Source: Myxococcota bacterium
GTDB lineage: Bacteria; Myxococcota_A; UBA796
Assembly: GCA_029251165.1 (NCBI GenBank)
Contig: JAQXDW010000015.1
Location: 62,001 to 126,000 of the forward strand
Direction: 5' to 3'
Length of the DNA: 64,000 nucleotides
Positions 1 to 9,730 of this stretch are shown here, piece by piece. A model generated the notes under the pieces. That model ran no database searches. It was not told the origin of the DNA and worked only from the letters and a program-made list of their open reading frames with translations. The stretch's first letter is position 1. Each line of letters begins with the position of its first letter. Made by a program: the position numbers and the translations under genes.

Positions 1-1026
1 GAACAACTCATCTCGCTGGCTCGGAGCGGACGCGCTGGAATCGCTCAGGCGCAGGAGCTCTCGCTCGCGCTGACCGGCTCGCCGCTCCTGGACCTCAGCG
101 GAGCAGCGCTGCAGGGGGCCAACCTTCGCGGATCCGATCTGTCCGGCTTCTGCCTGGCAGGCGCCAACCTCTCTGGGGCCAACCTCACCCGGGTCCAGCT
201 CAAGAGAGCCGATCTCAGCGGAGCGAACCTCAGCGGAGTGACCCAGAGCTTCCACGCCAACTTTCAGGGGGCCATCCTCCGCGACGCCCGGCTCCAGGGC
301 GCCCACTTGAAGCGGACCGTCTTCCAGGGTGCAGACCTCACCGGCGCACACCTCCAGGGCGCGCGGCTTCACGGGGCTCTTCTCCAGGACACGCTGCTCA
401 TCGATGCGAACCTCCAGGGCGCACACCTCCAGGGCGCACGGCTCCAGGGCGCACGGCTCCAGGGCGCCAGCCTGCGGACGACGCTGTACAACGAAGCGAC
501 CCACTGGCCGGTGGACTTTGACCACCTCCGCTCAGGCGCCATCGGACCGGGAGCACAGCTCCAGGGCGCAGACCTCCAGGGTGCGGACATCCGAAGCATC
601 TCGCTGCGCGGCATGTGCTTTCAGGGTGCACTGCTCCAGGGTGCAGCGCTCTGCGTCATGATCCTGGAGTGCAATTTCCAGAGAGCGAACCTCATCAACG
701 CCAAGATGAAGGGGTGCCGGATCCTCACGACGGATCTCCAAGGCGCGGACCTCCAGGGCGCGGACCTCTGCGGCGTCTTCTTTCACCGCTCCAGCCTCTG
801 TGGTGCAGACCTCCGTGGCGCAGACCTCTCCGGAGCCGTCTTTGAAGACACCGATCTGAGCCGCGCGGATCTCCGAGGCGCAGACCTCTCGGGAGCCGGG
901 CTCCGCAGTGCCGATCTCCGTGGTGCAGACCTCCGACTGGCGCGCACGAGCTCAGAGACGGTGTGGCCCGAGGGCGTGGTTCCGATCCAGGATGCGCACG
1001 GCCTCCTCAGCATCACCGCTCCGTGA
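1..1026 (+). CDS. pentapeptide-repeat protein, 5'-truncated by the window edge
   Basis: The reading frame is open from the first base, so the true start lies outside the window; the GTG at 238 is internal. The visible 341 residues are almost entirely pentapeptide repeats of the form A(D/N)LxG, for example LQGADLQGA and LRGADLSGA. They are interrupted by a short non-repeat stretch near residues 155-185 that includes WPVDFDHL. The C-terminal tail, about 30 residues ending at the TGA, leaves the repeat and contains VWPEGVVPIQ. Pentapeptide repeats fold as a right-handed quadrilateral beta-helix. In known members this serves DNA mimicry or protein scaffolding, but nothing here fixes a role. The nearly identical CTCCAGGGCGC units make the DNA itself repetitive. 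No signal peptide can be judged because the N-terminus is missing. Confidence 0.9.
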   Translation, partial: EQLISLARSGRAGIAQAQELSLALTGSPLLDLSGAALQGANLRGSDLSGFCLAGANLSGANLTRVQLKRADLSGANLSGVTQSFHANFQGAILRDARLQGAHLKRTVFQGADLTGAHLQGARLHGALLQDTLLIDANLQGAHLQGARLQGARLQGASLRTTLYNEATHWPVDFDHLRSGAIGPGAQLQGADLQGADIRSISLRGMCFQGALLQGAALCVMILECNFQRANLINAKMKGCRILTTDLQGADLQGADLCGVFFHRSSLCGADLRGADLSGAVFEDTDLSRADLRGADLSGAGLRSADLRGADLRLARTSSETVWPEGVVPIQDAHGLLSITAP

Positions 1027-1149
1027 GCCATGCGACAGCGGGCGGAGCCGCGCTAAAAGAGAAGCCACGGTACCCCGCTGACAGCGGCACGCAGACGACA
1101 TCGTCACCGCATCAGAACCAGAACACATCCTCTGACACACCTGTGGGCG

Positions 1150-1800
1150 TCACCATCAGCGCACAGCTTACGCTCTCCTCAGCGCCAGCACCGCCTCTGC
1201 TGCGCTCACGGCACCCTCCACGCCATACACCCTCGCTGTCGACACCACGGGCGCAGACCGTCATCCGAACCTCACCAAGCTCGAGCAGCAGATGGACACC
1301 GCCCACCGCATCTACAGGCTGACCACAGCTACAGGCTGACCACCGGCAGCCTCGTCGGCGGTGCTGTCGCTACCGGTGTCGGCTTGACCGCCGGCATCTT
1401 CGGACTCATCCCCGCTTTAGGCAACGGGAACAACATCATGGCGATCGTTGGCTTCACCACGGCAGCGGTCGGTGGCAGCATGGTGGTGGGGTCAGTGCCG
1501 ATGTTCACGGTGGCCAGCTGAACGGGTGCTGCGCCGCTTCAGCAGCACGGGCTCGACGTGTCGCGATACCCTGGATGGCTCATGATCGATGGCCTGTCTG
1601 TCGCGATCATCGGGACTGCTGCCGACACCTCCTCGGTGCAGAGCCTCGGGGGCGTGGCGCTCTTGGCTGGCAGCGCTGCGCTGCGCAGGTCACCATGGCC
1701 CGACGTGCGTTCAATGCATACAACGTCAAGCAGTCACGAGTCTCCCCCCAGGTCAGCATGATGCCGCACTGGAGCGCTGGCGTCGGCACGAGCCGCGTCG
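1150..1800 (+). pseudogene. decayed membrane-protein gene with 17-bp duplication, stop and frameshift
   Basis: Three adjacent frames read as one broken protein. About 1163-1330 gives an Ala/Ser-rich leader followed by KLEQQMDTAHRIYRL. About 1336-1518 gives a strongly hydrophobic Gly/Val/Ala segment (TGSLVGGAVATGVGLTAGIF) ending at TGA 1519-1521. The same frame then continues with VAIIGTAAD and GGVALLAGSAAL, and after a shift near 1690 a third frame gives RRAFNAYNVKQ. Positions 1312-1328 are repeated at 1329-1345; removing one 17-bp copy joins the first two frames exactly. The hydrophobic segments and the NAYN ending recall secreted or membrane hypothetical proteins I associate with Myxococcota, but I cannot name the family. 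The call is a degraded gene; no function is claimed. Confidence 0.55.
1312..1345 (+). repeat. 17-bp tandem duplication
   Basis: The unit CTACAGGCTGACCACAG at 1312-1328 is repeated with one changed base at 1329-1345. Because 17 is not a multiple of three it shifts the reading frame, and it is the likely first lesion of the surrounding pseudogene. Confidence 0.8.
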
Positions 1801-2046
1801 CTACGGATCGTTCTGTAGACTCCAGGCGTCACACAGCACCCCCGGCGGCCTCGAAGGGGCACATCGCGCGCCGCCATGCCGAGTCCCCCGAGGCTGTGAG
1901 AGCGGCGGCTGCGGACCGGCTGAGGTGCACCATCGGCGCGGTCACCTGCCGCCTCCAGCCTCATGAGCACCCCGCCAATCTCCGGCGGTAGGCAGAGTTG
2001 AGCCTCGACCGATGCGCTGGTAACCTGACACCTTCGGAGATTGACA

Positions 2047-3402
2047 ATGAACCAGCCCCGTACCGTTCTCGGTCTGATTCTGGCCACCGTACCGCTGCGC
2101 ATTGAGGCCGCAGAGACCGAGATCGTGGCCCCAGCGTCCACCGCGACCATCCTGATTGATGGCGAGCTGGCGGGAGAGACCCCGCTGCGGCTCGATGCGC
2201 TGTCCGCGGGCTCCCATGAGCTGTCCCTCAAGTCCACTCGCTTTGGACCGGTCATCTTCACCCAGACCATTGAGATCCCCGAAGAAGGGGCGGTGACCAT
2301 CACCGTCTCCATGGACGCCCGCACACTGGATGTGGCCACGGCAGACGCACTGAAGCCCGAGGTGGCGGAGCCTGCAACCGAGGAGACCGCAGCAGCCCCC
2401 AGTGATGATGCACAGGCAGCCGCTTCCGCCCCCTCGACGGAAGCAGCGGAGGGCTTGGGTGGGCTGTACATCTCTGCAGACCAGGCGGGCGCGCGGATCT
2501 TTCTGGACAGCGAAGACACCGGCAAGGTCACGCCCAGCCTGCTGGAAGGGATCGCTGCGGGAGCGCATGTGGTCCGCGTTCAGACCGACTGTGCCCGCGC
2601 GGAGCAGAGCATCGCGCTGAGAAAAGAGCTCATCGAGCGCATGGAGATGGTGCTGGAGGGGGGCACCGGAGACCTCCAGATCACCGCCGAGCCCGAAGGT
2701 GCCCGCGTCTTCCTCAACGGCGAGGAGGTGGGCCAGGCCCCGCTTCTGCTGGAGGACGTGGCCTGCCAGGAGCACGCGGTGGTCCTCCGAGCGCCCGACC
2801 ACCTGGAGTCACGCCACACCCTCCTCACCCCAGCCTTTGAGATCACGACCCTGGAGACCACGATGGCTGAGGAGCAGTACGGCACCCTGGTCGTCGCCAT
2901 CACTCCCCTCGATGCCGCGGTCTTCATCGACAGCATCGAGGCGGGCAGCGGACCGATGACCCTGGAGGGCGTCGGCGCCGGCACCCACGCCATCTCTGCC
3001 CGCCTGGATGGATACGAGTCCCACGCGGCAGACATCGCGGTGGCACCCGATGCCGTCACCCGTGTCGACATCGCCCTGGAGCCAGCGTCTAGTGGAGGCA
3101 ACGGTCCGCTCCCGCGCATCCTGCTGAACACTGCGGTCACCGGGGCAGGCGGCTACCTCGCGGTGGATGCGCTGCGCAGCTACGCAACCGCCAGCGACAA
3201 CTTCGAGACATACCTCAGCGAGCCAGACGACGACGTCGCCGCGGCGTACTACACGAGCGATGTGCAGTCCTACCGCAGCCGGGCGGTGCTCGAGGGGATC
3301 GGCTCGGCAGTGCTGCTGGGCTCCAGCGCGGTCTTGTGGATGCGCACCGACTTCGCAGTCTCGGCAACGCCCCGTCAGCTCACGCTCCACCACCGCTGGT
3401 AG
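2047..3402 (+). CDS. PEGA-domain protein with C-terminal membrane segments
   Basis: The 451-aa product contains four PEGA-type modules of about 65-70 residues. Each has the core 'xxIxIDGExxGxTPLxLxxLxAGxH', seen as ILIDGELAGETPLRLDAL, IFLDSEDTGKVTPSLLEGI, VFLNGEEVGQAPLLLEDV and VFIDSIEAGSGPMTLEGV. PEGA domains are short beta-sandwich modules common in surface-layer and envelope proteins. The N-terminus (VLGLILATVPLRIEAAE) resembles a short signal peptide. The last 100 residues carry two moderately hydrophobic segments around GAGGYLAVDAL and GIGSAVLLGSSAVLW. ATG 2047 is preferred over TTG 2041 because the purine-rich CGGAGA at 2035-2040 is correctly spaced from it. The next gene starts 26 bp downstream on the same strand, so the two are probably co-transcribed. 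Specific role unknown. Confidence 0.85.
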   Translation: MNQPRTVLGLILATVPLRIEAAETEIVAPASTATILIDGELAGETPLRLDALSAGSHELSLKSTRFGPVIFTQTIEIPEEGAVTITVSMDARTLDVATADALKPEVAEPATEETAAAPSDDAQAAASAPSTEAAEGLGGLYISADQAGARIFLDSEDTGKVTPSLLEGIAAGAHVVRVQTDCARAEQSIALRKELIERMEMVLEGGTGDLQITAEPEGARVFLNGEEVGQAPLLLEDVACQEHAVVLRAPDHLESRHTLLTPAFEITTLETTMAEEQYGTLVVAITPLDAAVFIDSIEAGSGPMTLEGVGAGTHAISARLDGYESHAADIAVAPDAVTRVDIALEPASSGGNGPLPRILLNTAVTGAGGYLAVDALRSYATASDNFETYLSEPDDDVAAAYYTSDVQSYRSRAVLEGIGSAVLLGSSAVLWMRTDFAVSATPRQLTLHHRW

Positions 3403-3428
3403 CCGTCCCCCTTCCAGAGCGTCAAACC

Positions 3429-5132
3429 ATGCGTCCCTCAGTCTTTCTCACCCTTCTCCTCGCAGGCTGCCTGTACAAAGATCAGCGCAGGCCATCGTCT
3501 GAGGACACCGCTGCGCGTTCTGACGACACCGCTGCGCGCTCTGACGACACCGCCGACACCGGCACGGATGCCGACGGCGACGGATACCGTGCAGGAGACG
3601 ACTGCGATGACACCGACGCAGCCGTCCACCCAGGAGCTTCAGACAGCTCGGTGGATGGCATAGACCAGGACTGCGACGGACTCGACGGCCCGGATGCCGA
3701 CGGCGATGGCTACGTCGATGCCGATGCTGGCGGAGATGACTGCGACGACAGCAACGCAGCCATTCATCCAGATGCAGACGACCTGTCTGTCGACGGACAG
3801 GACCAGAACTGCGACGGCTTTGATGGCGCCGACACCGACGGAGATGGCTACACCGCTGTCGCGGCCGGCGGCGAGGACTGCGATGACACCAGGGCAGACA
3901 CCTACCCGGGGGCCCCAGAAGAGGGACTCCTGACCAACGACAAGAACTGCGACGGCAGCGTCCGTGAGTCCCTTGCAGATGCCGACTACCGCCTCGTCGG
4001 GGAGGGCAGCAACGACCTCGCCGGCTACGCCGTCTCCAGCGCCGGCGACGTGGACGGCGACGGGCGCGACGACATCCTCATCGGAGCCTATGGAAGCGAC
4101 GACGGCGGCACCGGAGCGGGCAAGGCATACGTGATCCTGGGCAGCAGCCTCGGCGCCTCAGGCACCATCGACCTCTCGACGGCAGACTACAGCTTCATCG
4201 GCAGCAGCGACTACGACAGCGCCGGCCAGAGCGTGTCCAGCGCCGGTGATGTAGACGGTGATGGGCGCGATGACATCCTCATCGGGGCGCGCTTGAGCGG
4301 CGACTACGAGGGGGCGGCATACGTGATCCTGGGCAGCAGCCTCGGCACCTCCAGCATGGTCACCCTGTCGGATGCAGACTACACCTTCACCGGTGAGAAC
4401 AGCGGAGATCAGGCCGGCTCCAGCGTCTCGGGTGCAGGCGATGTAGACGGCGACGGACGCGACGACATCCTCATCGGAGCGAGCGGAAATGATGACGGCG
4501 GGAACGACGCCGGAAAGTCATACCTGATCCTGGGCAGCAGCCTCTCCACGAGCAGCACACTGAGCCTCTCAGCAGCAGACTACAGCTTCATCGGAGAAGA
4601 CAGCGGTGACCGTGCGGAGAGGGCCTCAAGCGCCGGCGATGTGGATGGCGATGGACGCGATGACATTCTCATCGGAGCAGGCCCCGGCGGCGACTCTGGC
4701 CTGGCCTACCTCGTCCTGGGCAGCAGCCTGTCCACGAGCAGCACCGTCGCGCTTTCGGATGCTGACTACACCTTCACCGGTGAGAACAGCAGTGAAAATG
4801 CCGGCCACAGCGTATCCAGCGCTGGAGATGTCGACGGAGATGGGCGCGCAGACATCCTCATCGGAGCCTTCCTCAACGGCGATGCTGGCGCCGGAGCCGG
4901 CAAGGCGTACCTGATCCTGGGCAGCAGCCTGGAGGCCGGCGGCACCCGCGAGCTTGCTGACTCAGACCACGTCTTCCTCGGTGAGAACACAACAGACTAC
5001 GCAGGCTATCACCTCTCGGAGGCGGGAGATGTCGACGGCGATGGGCGCGATGACATCCTCATCGGAGCCCACCTCAGCGACGACGGTGGCAGCAGCGCCG
5101 GCAAGGCATACCTCCTCCGGAGCCACCTGTAG
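3429..5132 (+). CDS. lipoprotein with MopE-like calcium repeats and FG-GAP propeller
   Basis: The 567-aa product begins MRPSVFLTLLLAGC, a signal peptide with lipobox LAGC, which fixes the start at 3429 rather than the upstream frame opening. A short tether follows with a near-perfect DDTAARS duplication. Then come three MopE-like blocks of the type DADGDGY-x-DDCDD-x-A-x-PGA-x-DG-x-D-x-DCDG (about residues 40-180), whose acidic loops are typical calcium ligands. The remainder is a row of FG-GAP/integrin-alpha type repeats, each with 'SSAGDVDGDGRDDILIGA', about seven copies, expected to form a beta-propeller. The protein should be anchored in the envelope facing outward. It probably shares a transcript with the PEGA gene just upstream. 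Likely an adhesin-like or calcium-binding surface protein; ligand unknown. Confidence 0.9.
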   Translation: MRPSVFLTLLLAGCLYKDQRRPSSEDTAARSDDTAARSDDTADTGTDADGDGYRAGDDCDDTDAAVHPGASDSSVDGIDQDCDGLDGPDADGDGYVDADAGGDDCDDSNAAIHPDADDLSVDGQDQNCDGFDGADTDGDGYTAVAAGGEDCDDTRADTYPGAPEEGLLTNDKNCDGSVRESLADADYRLVGEGSNDLAGYAVSSAGDVDGDGRDDILIGAYGSDDGGTGAGKAYVILGSSLGASGTIDLSTADYSFIGSSDYDSAGQSVSSAGDVDGDGRDDILIGARLSGDYEGAAYVILGSSLGTSSMVTLSDADYTFTGENSGDQAGSSVSGAGDVDGDGRDDILIGASGNDDGGNDAGKSYLILGSSLSTSSTLSLSAADYSFIGEDSGDRAERASSAGDVDGDGRDDILIGAGPGGDSGLAYLVLGSSLSTSSTVALSDADYTFTGENSSENAGHSVSSAGDVDGDGRADILIGAFLNGDAGAGAGKAYLILGSSLEAGGTRELADSDHVFLGENTTDYAGYHLSEAGDVDGDGRDDILIGAHLSDDGGSSAGKAYLLRSHL

Positions 5133-5293
5133 CTCCAGCACCGAAGTCCGCACGCCGGACGCGCCTTCACCATCGCGATGTGCACCGGGCTCAGACAGAA
5201 GCCACCGCCAGCATCGGGGGCCTGCTCCGGCATATGCAAGCGCGACCCGGTCGGCACGGTCCATGAGGCAGGCACCTGCCACGACGGACGGCG

Positions 5294-7885
5294 CTACGGC
5301 ACGGAGGGTGCCTCAGCGGTCGCCTGGAGCAGGTCGAGCGCGCGGGTCAGCAGCTTGCTGACAATGCGCACATCCATCGACTTGCGCGCCGCAGTGCGGG
5401 TGCTGCTGGCGATCAGGGCTCTGCTGGTGCTGATGTGTGCGGGTGTCGGCGCAGCGTGGAGTCTGGCCAGGCAGCGGCTCAGCTCCAGCAGCACCAGCCC
5501 CGTCTCTTCTCCCTGCTCAATAAAGCGCTGGTGCGCTTCCGAGAAGGCATGCTCCGAGGACTCATGGCGATCATTCAGGGCGCGCACCAGTCCGCGGAAG
5601 ACCAGCAGCCAGGCCACGCTGCGGTTGGTGCTGCTGATGCTGTGGAGACCAATGGCGCGGTCGATGTGATCCGCAGCCTCCAGCAGTCGACCCGAGACAA
5701 TGAAGGCCAGCGCAAGGTTGGCGGTAAACAATCCCTCGAGGCGATTCTCTCCCAGCCGGCGGCCATCGGCGATGGTGCGCTCCAGGGCTTCCGTGGCATC
5801 GTCTATACGACCGGTCTCGATCCACAGCGCGGCGAGGTTGCAGCGCGTGGAGGCCTCAGAGCGAAAGTCTCCCAGATCTTCCTGGACCGCCAGGGCCTCG
5901 ATGAGGGTGCGCTCGGCGCGCTTGAGGTTTCCGGTCTGCAGGTAGATGCTCCCCAGCGCAGAGCTGGCGAAGGCTTCCGCCATTCGCGCCCCGCGACCTC
6001 GGGCCAGGGCCTGTGCGCGCAGGTACAGCTCCTCTGCCTGGGTATGGTTGAGCTGGAAGATGTTCCAGGATCCGAGGTTGAACACCGTGATGAAGTGGTC
6101 CCATGACCACGTCTCCGCAGGAATGAGGGCGAGCGCTTCCATTAGCCGCGCGCCAGCCTCAGGCATCCGCCCGAGCGTCATCAGGTTGACGCCGTAGACC
6201 ATCAGCAGTCGCGCCTTCAGCTCAGGCGTGAGGTCGCCCATGTTGATCGCACTCTCAACATGAGAGAGGGCCTCATCCAGGCGATTCGTCAGCCGCAGGC
6301 AGTCGGCGAGCTGACCGAGCGCCTCTGCCTGCTGAGCAGGGGAAGCGTGCTGTAGGCGGGCGGTGACGTCCTGCCACAGGGCAAGTCGATCCTCGATCGG
6401 CCCGTGAACCGAGAGAACACCACTGATCACCATGGCGAGGCGGAGCATCTTCGCCGGCTCATCGGAGCCCATGCGACGCAGCGCCGCGCGATGGTCCGGC
6501 ATCGTATAGACGAGCTCACGCAGTGACTCGCGGTCCGCTGCGCTGTGCCTGCGGCCGAGCAGCTGCTGCCCGTGCCGATCCATCCAGTCGATGTGGGGGG
6601 CGTAGTCTGCTGTCGTGGTCAGAGGACGCACAAAGTCTCGAATGCTCTCCAGCATGCTGTAGTGGCTGCCGGCATGGTCAAGCAGCGAGTGCTCGCGCAG
6701 ACTCGACAGGGTGTTTAGCGCGTCGAAGGGGTCTGCGGAGCCCAGCACAGCAGCAGCGGCCTCAAGCCGAAAGGGAGCTTCAAAAGTAGAGAGGCGCAGC
6801 AGGCCCGCCTGCTCCTCCGCGCCGAGCAAGTCCCAGGACCACTGTATCGTCGACTGGAGCGCGACCTCGCCGCTGCGCAGTAGCTGAAAGCGAGCGTAGA
6901 GGTGCTCCAGCATCTGACCAGGACTCATGATGCTCGCCCGTGCTGCGGCCAGCTCGATGGCAAGCGGGAGGCCATCGAGTCGCTCAACGAGCATCTCCAG
7001 CGCCGGATCGTCCACAGTCGAGCCCGCCGCGCGCGCACGCAGGCTGAAGAGCTTTCGAGCCGCGCTCTCTGTGAGCGGAGGAACCCGGAGGACGTGCTCG
7101 CCGGGATGAGAGAGTCGATGACGAGAGGTGGTGAGAAGCTGCAGAGAGGCAACCTCAGCCACGAGCGTTGTACACAGCGCGGTAGCGGGTGTGAGGACCT
7201 GCTCGAGGTTGTCGAGGATCAGGAGCGTGGGGACATGAGCGAGCTGATGGAGCACGCGCTGGTACAGCGCTGCGATGTTGTCATGGGCCTGACCGGGAAG
7301 ATCGAGGACCGAGGCCAGCGTTCTGAGGAGATCGGGTGTGCTCCGAGCCGCGCGCATGTCGCAGAACACCGCGCGGACATCTTGTGCCTGTGCCTGAATG
7401 GTTCGGGCCAGGGCCGTCTTTCCGACCCCTCCGGGGCCGACCAGCGTGACCGATGTCTCGGACTGAAGCAGGTCCACCGCCTCCTGCAGAAGCGCACCTC
7501 GACCGATAAGCATGCTCTGTTGAGATTTCTCCAGCCCCTGATGGTCATACTCCAGGCGATAGCCTGAGCCGTAGGCAGACAAGAGGTGATCGGGCTCCTT
7601 GGCATTTTGCTCTATCTTTTGCCGAAGCCGACGCACCGTGTTGTCCACCGCTCTGGAGACAACGCCAGGGTGATAGCCCCACACAGACTGGAGCAGGTCC
7701 TCACGACTCACGACCTGCATGCGTCGCTCGGTCAAGAATGTCAGCAGGCGCGTCTCCAGCGACGTGAGACGCACGACTGCACCATCCCGCACGACCTCGC
7801 GCCGGGTCAGATCGATGGTGCATACCGTGAGGCGGAGTCGTGCGGATACCCCATCGCTGACCGTACTGTTTGTGGCACTCAACAT
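5294..7885 (-). CDS. OmpR-type winged-helix / STAND ATPase / TPR regulator
   Basis: The 863-aa protein has three parts. Residues about 15-110 are an OmpR/PhoB-type winged helix (SLETRLLTFL, VSREDLLQSVWGY, VDNTVRRLRQKIE, GSGYRLEY). Residues about 130-430 are an NB-ARC/STAND ATPase with Walker A GPGGVGKTALA near 149 and Walker B LLILDNLEQ near 220, followed by LLTTSRHRL and GLPLAIELAAARA. The C-terminal half is alpha-helical TPR-like repeats. Such proteins are single-polypeptide transcription switches in which ligand binding to the TPR sensor drives ATPase-controlled DNA binding. The start at 7885 is chosen because GGAG lies 9 nt upstream of ATG and the winged helix follows directly; a GTG at 7951 would add 22 unrelated residues. 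The promoter-proximal target is unknown; the divergent side contains only a lipoprotein on the same strand. Confidence 0.9.
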   Translation of the reverse strand: MLSATNSTVSDGVSARLRLTVCTIDLTRREVVRDGAVVRLTSLETRLLTFLTERRMQVVSREDLLQSVWGYHPGVVSRAVDNTVRRLRQKIEQNAKEPDHLLSAYGSGYRLEYDHQGLEKSQQSMLIGRGALLQEAVDLLQSETSVTLVGPGGVGKTALARTIQAQAQDVRAVFCDMRAARSTPDLLRTLASVLDLPGQAHDNIAALYQRVLHQLAHVPTLLILDNLEQVLTPATALCTTLVAEVASLQLLTTSRHRLSHPGEHVLRVPPLTESAARKLFSLRARAAGSTVDDPALEMLVERLDGLPLAIELAAARASIMSPGQMLEHLYARFQLLRSGEVALQSTIQWSWDLLGAEEQAGLLRLSTFEAPFRLEAAAAVLGSADPFDALNTLSSLREHSLLDHAGSHYSMLESIRDFVRPLTTTADYAPHIDWMDRHGQQLLGRRHSAADRESLRELVYTMPDHRAALRRMGSDEPAKMLRLAMVISGVLSVHGPIEDRLALWQDVTARLQHASPAQQAEALGQLADCLRLTNRLDEALSHVESAINMGDLTPELKARLLMVYGVNLMTLGRMPEAGARLMEALALIPAETWSWDHFITVFNLGSWNIFQLNHTQAEELYLRAQALARGRGARMAEAFASSALGSIYLQTGNLKRAERTLIEALAVQEDLGDFRSEASTRCNLAALWIETGRIDDATEALERTIADGRRLGENRLEGLFTANLALAFIVSGRLLEAADHIDRAIGLHSISSTNRSVAWLLVFRGLVRALNDRHESSEHAFSEAHQRFIEQGEETGLVLLELSRCLARLHAAPTPAHISTSRALIASSTRTAARKSMDVRIVSKLLTRALDLLQATAEAPSVP

Positions 7886-8066
7886 CAGCGCAGTCTCCAG
7901 AGTCTGACAGACCTGAGCCCATATCACTGCTCCTGACTGCCAAGCCTCCACATCCTAGGATTTGATTCTTCTCGGCAAGAACGACATCCATCCGCGTCCC
8001 GACGCCTTTACGGAGTCCGCGCCAGAGGTGTGCTTCGCACTGGTCGGACTGAGGTCGCTCCAGGCG

Positions 8067-9017
8067 CTATGGCTTGGTGATCGATACCGTCGTGCTGGTC
8101 GAGACCAGCTCACCACGGCTGTCCGTCACGATGGCGGTGAGGGTGTGGCTGCCGACGCTCAAGGTGGAGTAGCCGCGCGCGGCCCCGTCTTTCTCGCCAT
8201 ACACCGTAATGAGGTGACCATCGAGACTCGACGACCAGCTCACCTCAAGCGCAGTCGGATCGTCCTCTTTGTCGCTCACCGACGCCTTGAGGTAGATCTG
8301 ATCATCGCTCTCAAAGCTGCTCCCGTCGCTGGGCGTACTGATCGATATCTGAGGGGGGAAATTGAATCCCAGAACCTCAATTGAGATGGAGTCCTCGTGG
8401 CTGTCGTCGCCGTCGGAGACCGACAGGGTGATGGTGTGGGTTCCCGCAGAGAGGGTCGTCGTCCCCTCAAGTCGGCCCTCGCTGTCGGGATAGTCATCGA
8501 CCGTCAGGGTACCGTCGATGCTGGAATTCCAGCGCACGCTCAGGTCACCCCAGCCGGAGCTGGAGTCGGAGCTATAGAGCATCCCCTGGAAGCTGATCTG
8601 CTCATCATCTTCATGGGTGCTTCCGTCTACCGGAGAGAGCAGCGCAACGGTGAGCGCCTCCCCGGAGGCCTCTACTGTACCGTCAGGCCCGATACTGACG
8701 GTGATGCTGTCAAATGCCTGCTGGTCGTAGTCCTCGGCATACAGCCACAGCTCATGCGTTCCCTCCGAGAGGGTACCTGTGGCAAAGATCACCCCGTCCT
8801 CGTCTGGTGCACCATCGGTATCCAGCAGACCATCCAGGGTGCTCTCCCACCATACGCTGACCTCGTCGCTGCCGCCTTGTACCAGCCCAACCAAGTTCAC
8901 TTCTCTACCGAGAGTGTCTTCATCGAGAGGGTGCAGGACACGAACAGAGAAGTCATCGGAAGCGCTTGGAGGAGCATCATCACAGCCAGCAAGGACGATA
9001 AGAAGAAGAGATGACAT
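8067..9017 (-). CDS. secreted lipoprotein with tandem Ig/cadherin-like modules
   Basis: The 316-aa product begins MSSLLLIVLAGCDDAPP, a lipoprotein signal with lipobox VLAGC, which selects start 9017; AGG lies 9 nt upstream. Three modules of about 90 residues follow, each with the pattern 'I.I..P.DGS.....D.I...G...', a W(E/N/S)SS(L/I)DG motif and a closing 'L..G.HT.T..V.D..G'. Examples are WWESTLDGLL, RWNSSIDGTL and SWSSSLDGHL. This is the repeat seen in many deltaproteobacterial cell-surface lipoproteins and resembles Ig-like or cadherin-like folds. Asp at the residue after Cys would favour inner-membrane retention under the E. coli Lol rule, but that rule may not apply in this phylum. Function unknown. 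Confidence 0.85.
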   Translation of the reverse strand: MSSLLLIVLAGCDDAPPSASDDFSVRVLHPLDEDTLGREVNLVGLVQGGSDEVSVWWESTLDGLLDTDGAPDEDGVIFATGTLSEGTHELWLYAEDYDQQAFDSITVSIGPDGTVEASGEALTVALLSPVDGSTHEDDEQISFQGMLYSSDSSSGWGDLSVRWNSSIDGTLTVDDYPDSEGRLEGTTTLSAGTHTITLSVSDGDDSHEDSISIEVLGFNFPPQISISTPSDGSSFESDDQIYLKASVSDKEDDPTALEVSWSSSLDGHLITVYGEKDGAARGYSTLSVGSHTLTAIVTDSRGELVSTSTTVSITKP

Positions 9018-9049
9018 GGTATTTACCTGCGTTTGACCTATGTATGTTT

Positions 9050-9078
9050 TTACTAGCCTACCGCATCTCATCGCTCAA
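9050..9078 (-). promoter_or_regulatory. candidate sigma70-like promoter of the 8067-9017 lipoprotein
   Basis: Read on the minus strand, TTGAGC (9078-9073) and TAGTAA (9055-9050) are separated by exactly 17 bp. This would place transcription initiation about 25-30 nt before the ATG at 9017. Confidence 0.4.
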
Positions 9079-9564
9079 ACGGTAGCTCAAAGACTCGCCC
9101 CCCTCCGACGGCAGGGCTCAGGCCCCTCAGAGCCCAAGGCGGATCGGTCTCGACACTAAGATGCAATCGCACAGCTCACTCAGCTGGGGAGACTCGCCCC
9201 TCGGGAGGGAAAGACTGGGCTTCATGATCCCCATCCTCCCGACTTCTTCAGCGCGGTCGATGCGCCCCACACAGAGATCGATTCAGGTCGCGAATCGTTG
9301 CGACAATCTACCCATCATCCAGACGGGGTCACCCCTCTTCAGAGAGGCAGCGGCAAGAGCCACACGGCGGCGCGCCGCTGTCGCCTCGAGCCCCCTCAGT
9401 GATGGCTCATACCAGCCCCACTCCGGAGCATTTGAGGTGAGCCGTGTGGCGTGGTCGGCCTCTTTCGCTACACGTGACGACGGGCTGGTGATCAATGAGT
9501 GCCCAAAGTCCTCCTGCAGAGGTCAGCATCGCGATCCTCAAGTGTACCGACAGCACGGCTGTTT

Positions 9565-9588
9565 CCATGATGTCTACAGACATCATGG
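9565..9588. repeat. perfect 10-bp inverted repeat with 4-nt loop
   Basis: CCATGATGTC (9565-9574) is followed by TACA and then its exact reverse complement GACATCATGG (9579-9588). No T-run follows, so it is not a standard intrinsic terminator. It may be an operator or a cruciform-forming site in the divergent intergenic region. Confidence 0.6.
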
Positions 9589-9730
9589 GCTACATCGGCG
9601 TCACCTCAGCAGGTCCACGGCATGCCGGCGCGGCGAATTGGCCGAACGCACACACGGAAGGATTCAATTTAAGAACAAGAAACAGCCTTCGAGGTTCATG
9701 ACGAAGCCTACTCCTGACTCAGCAAGCACA

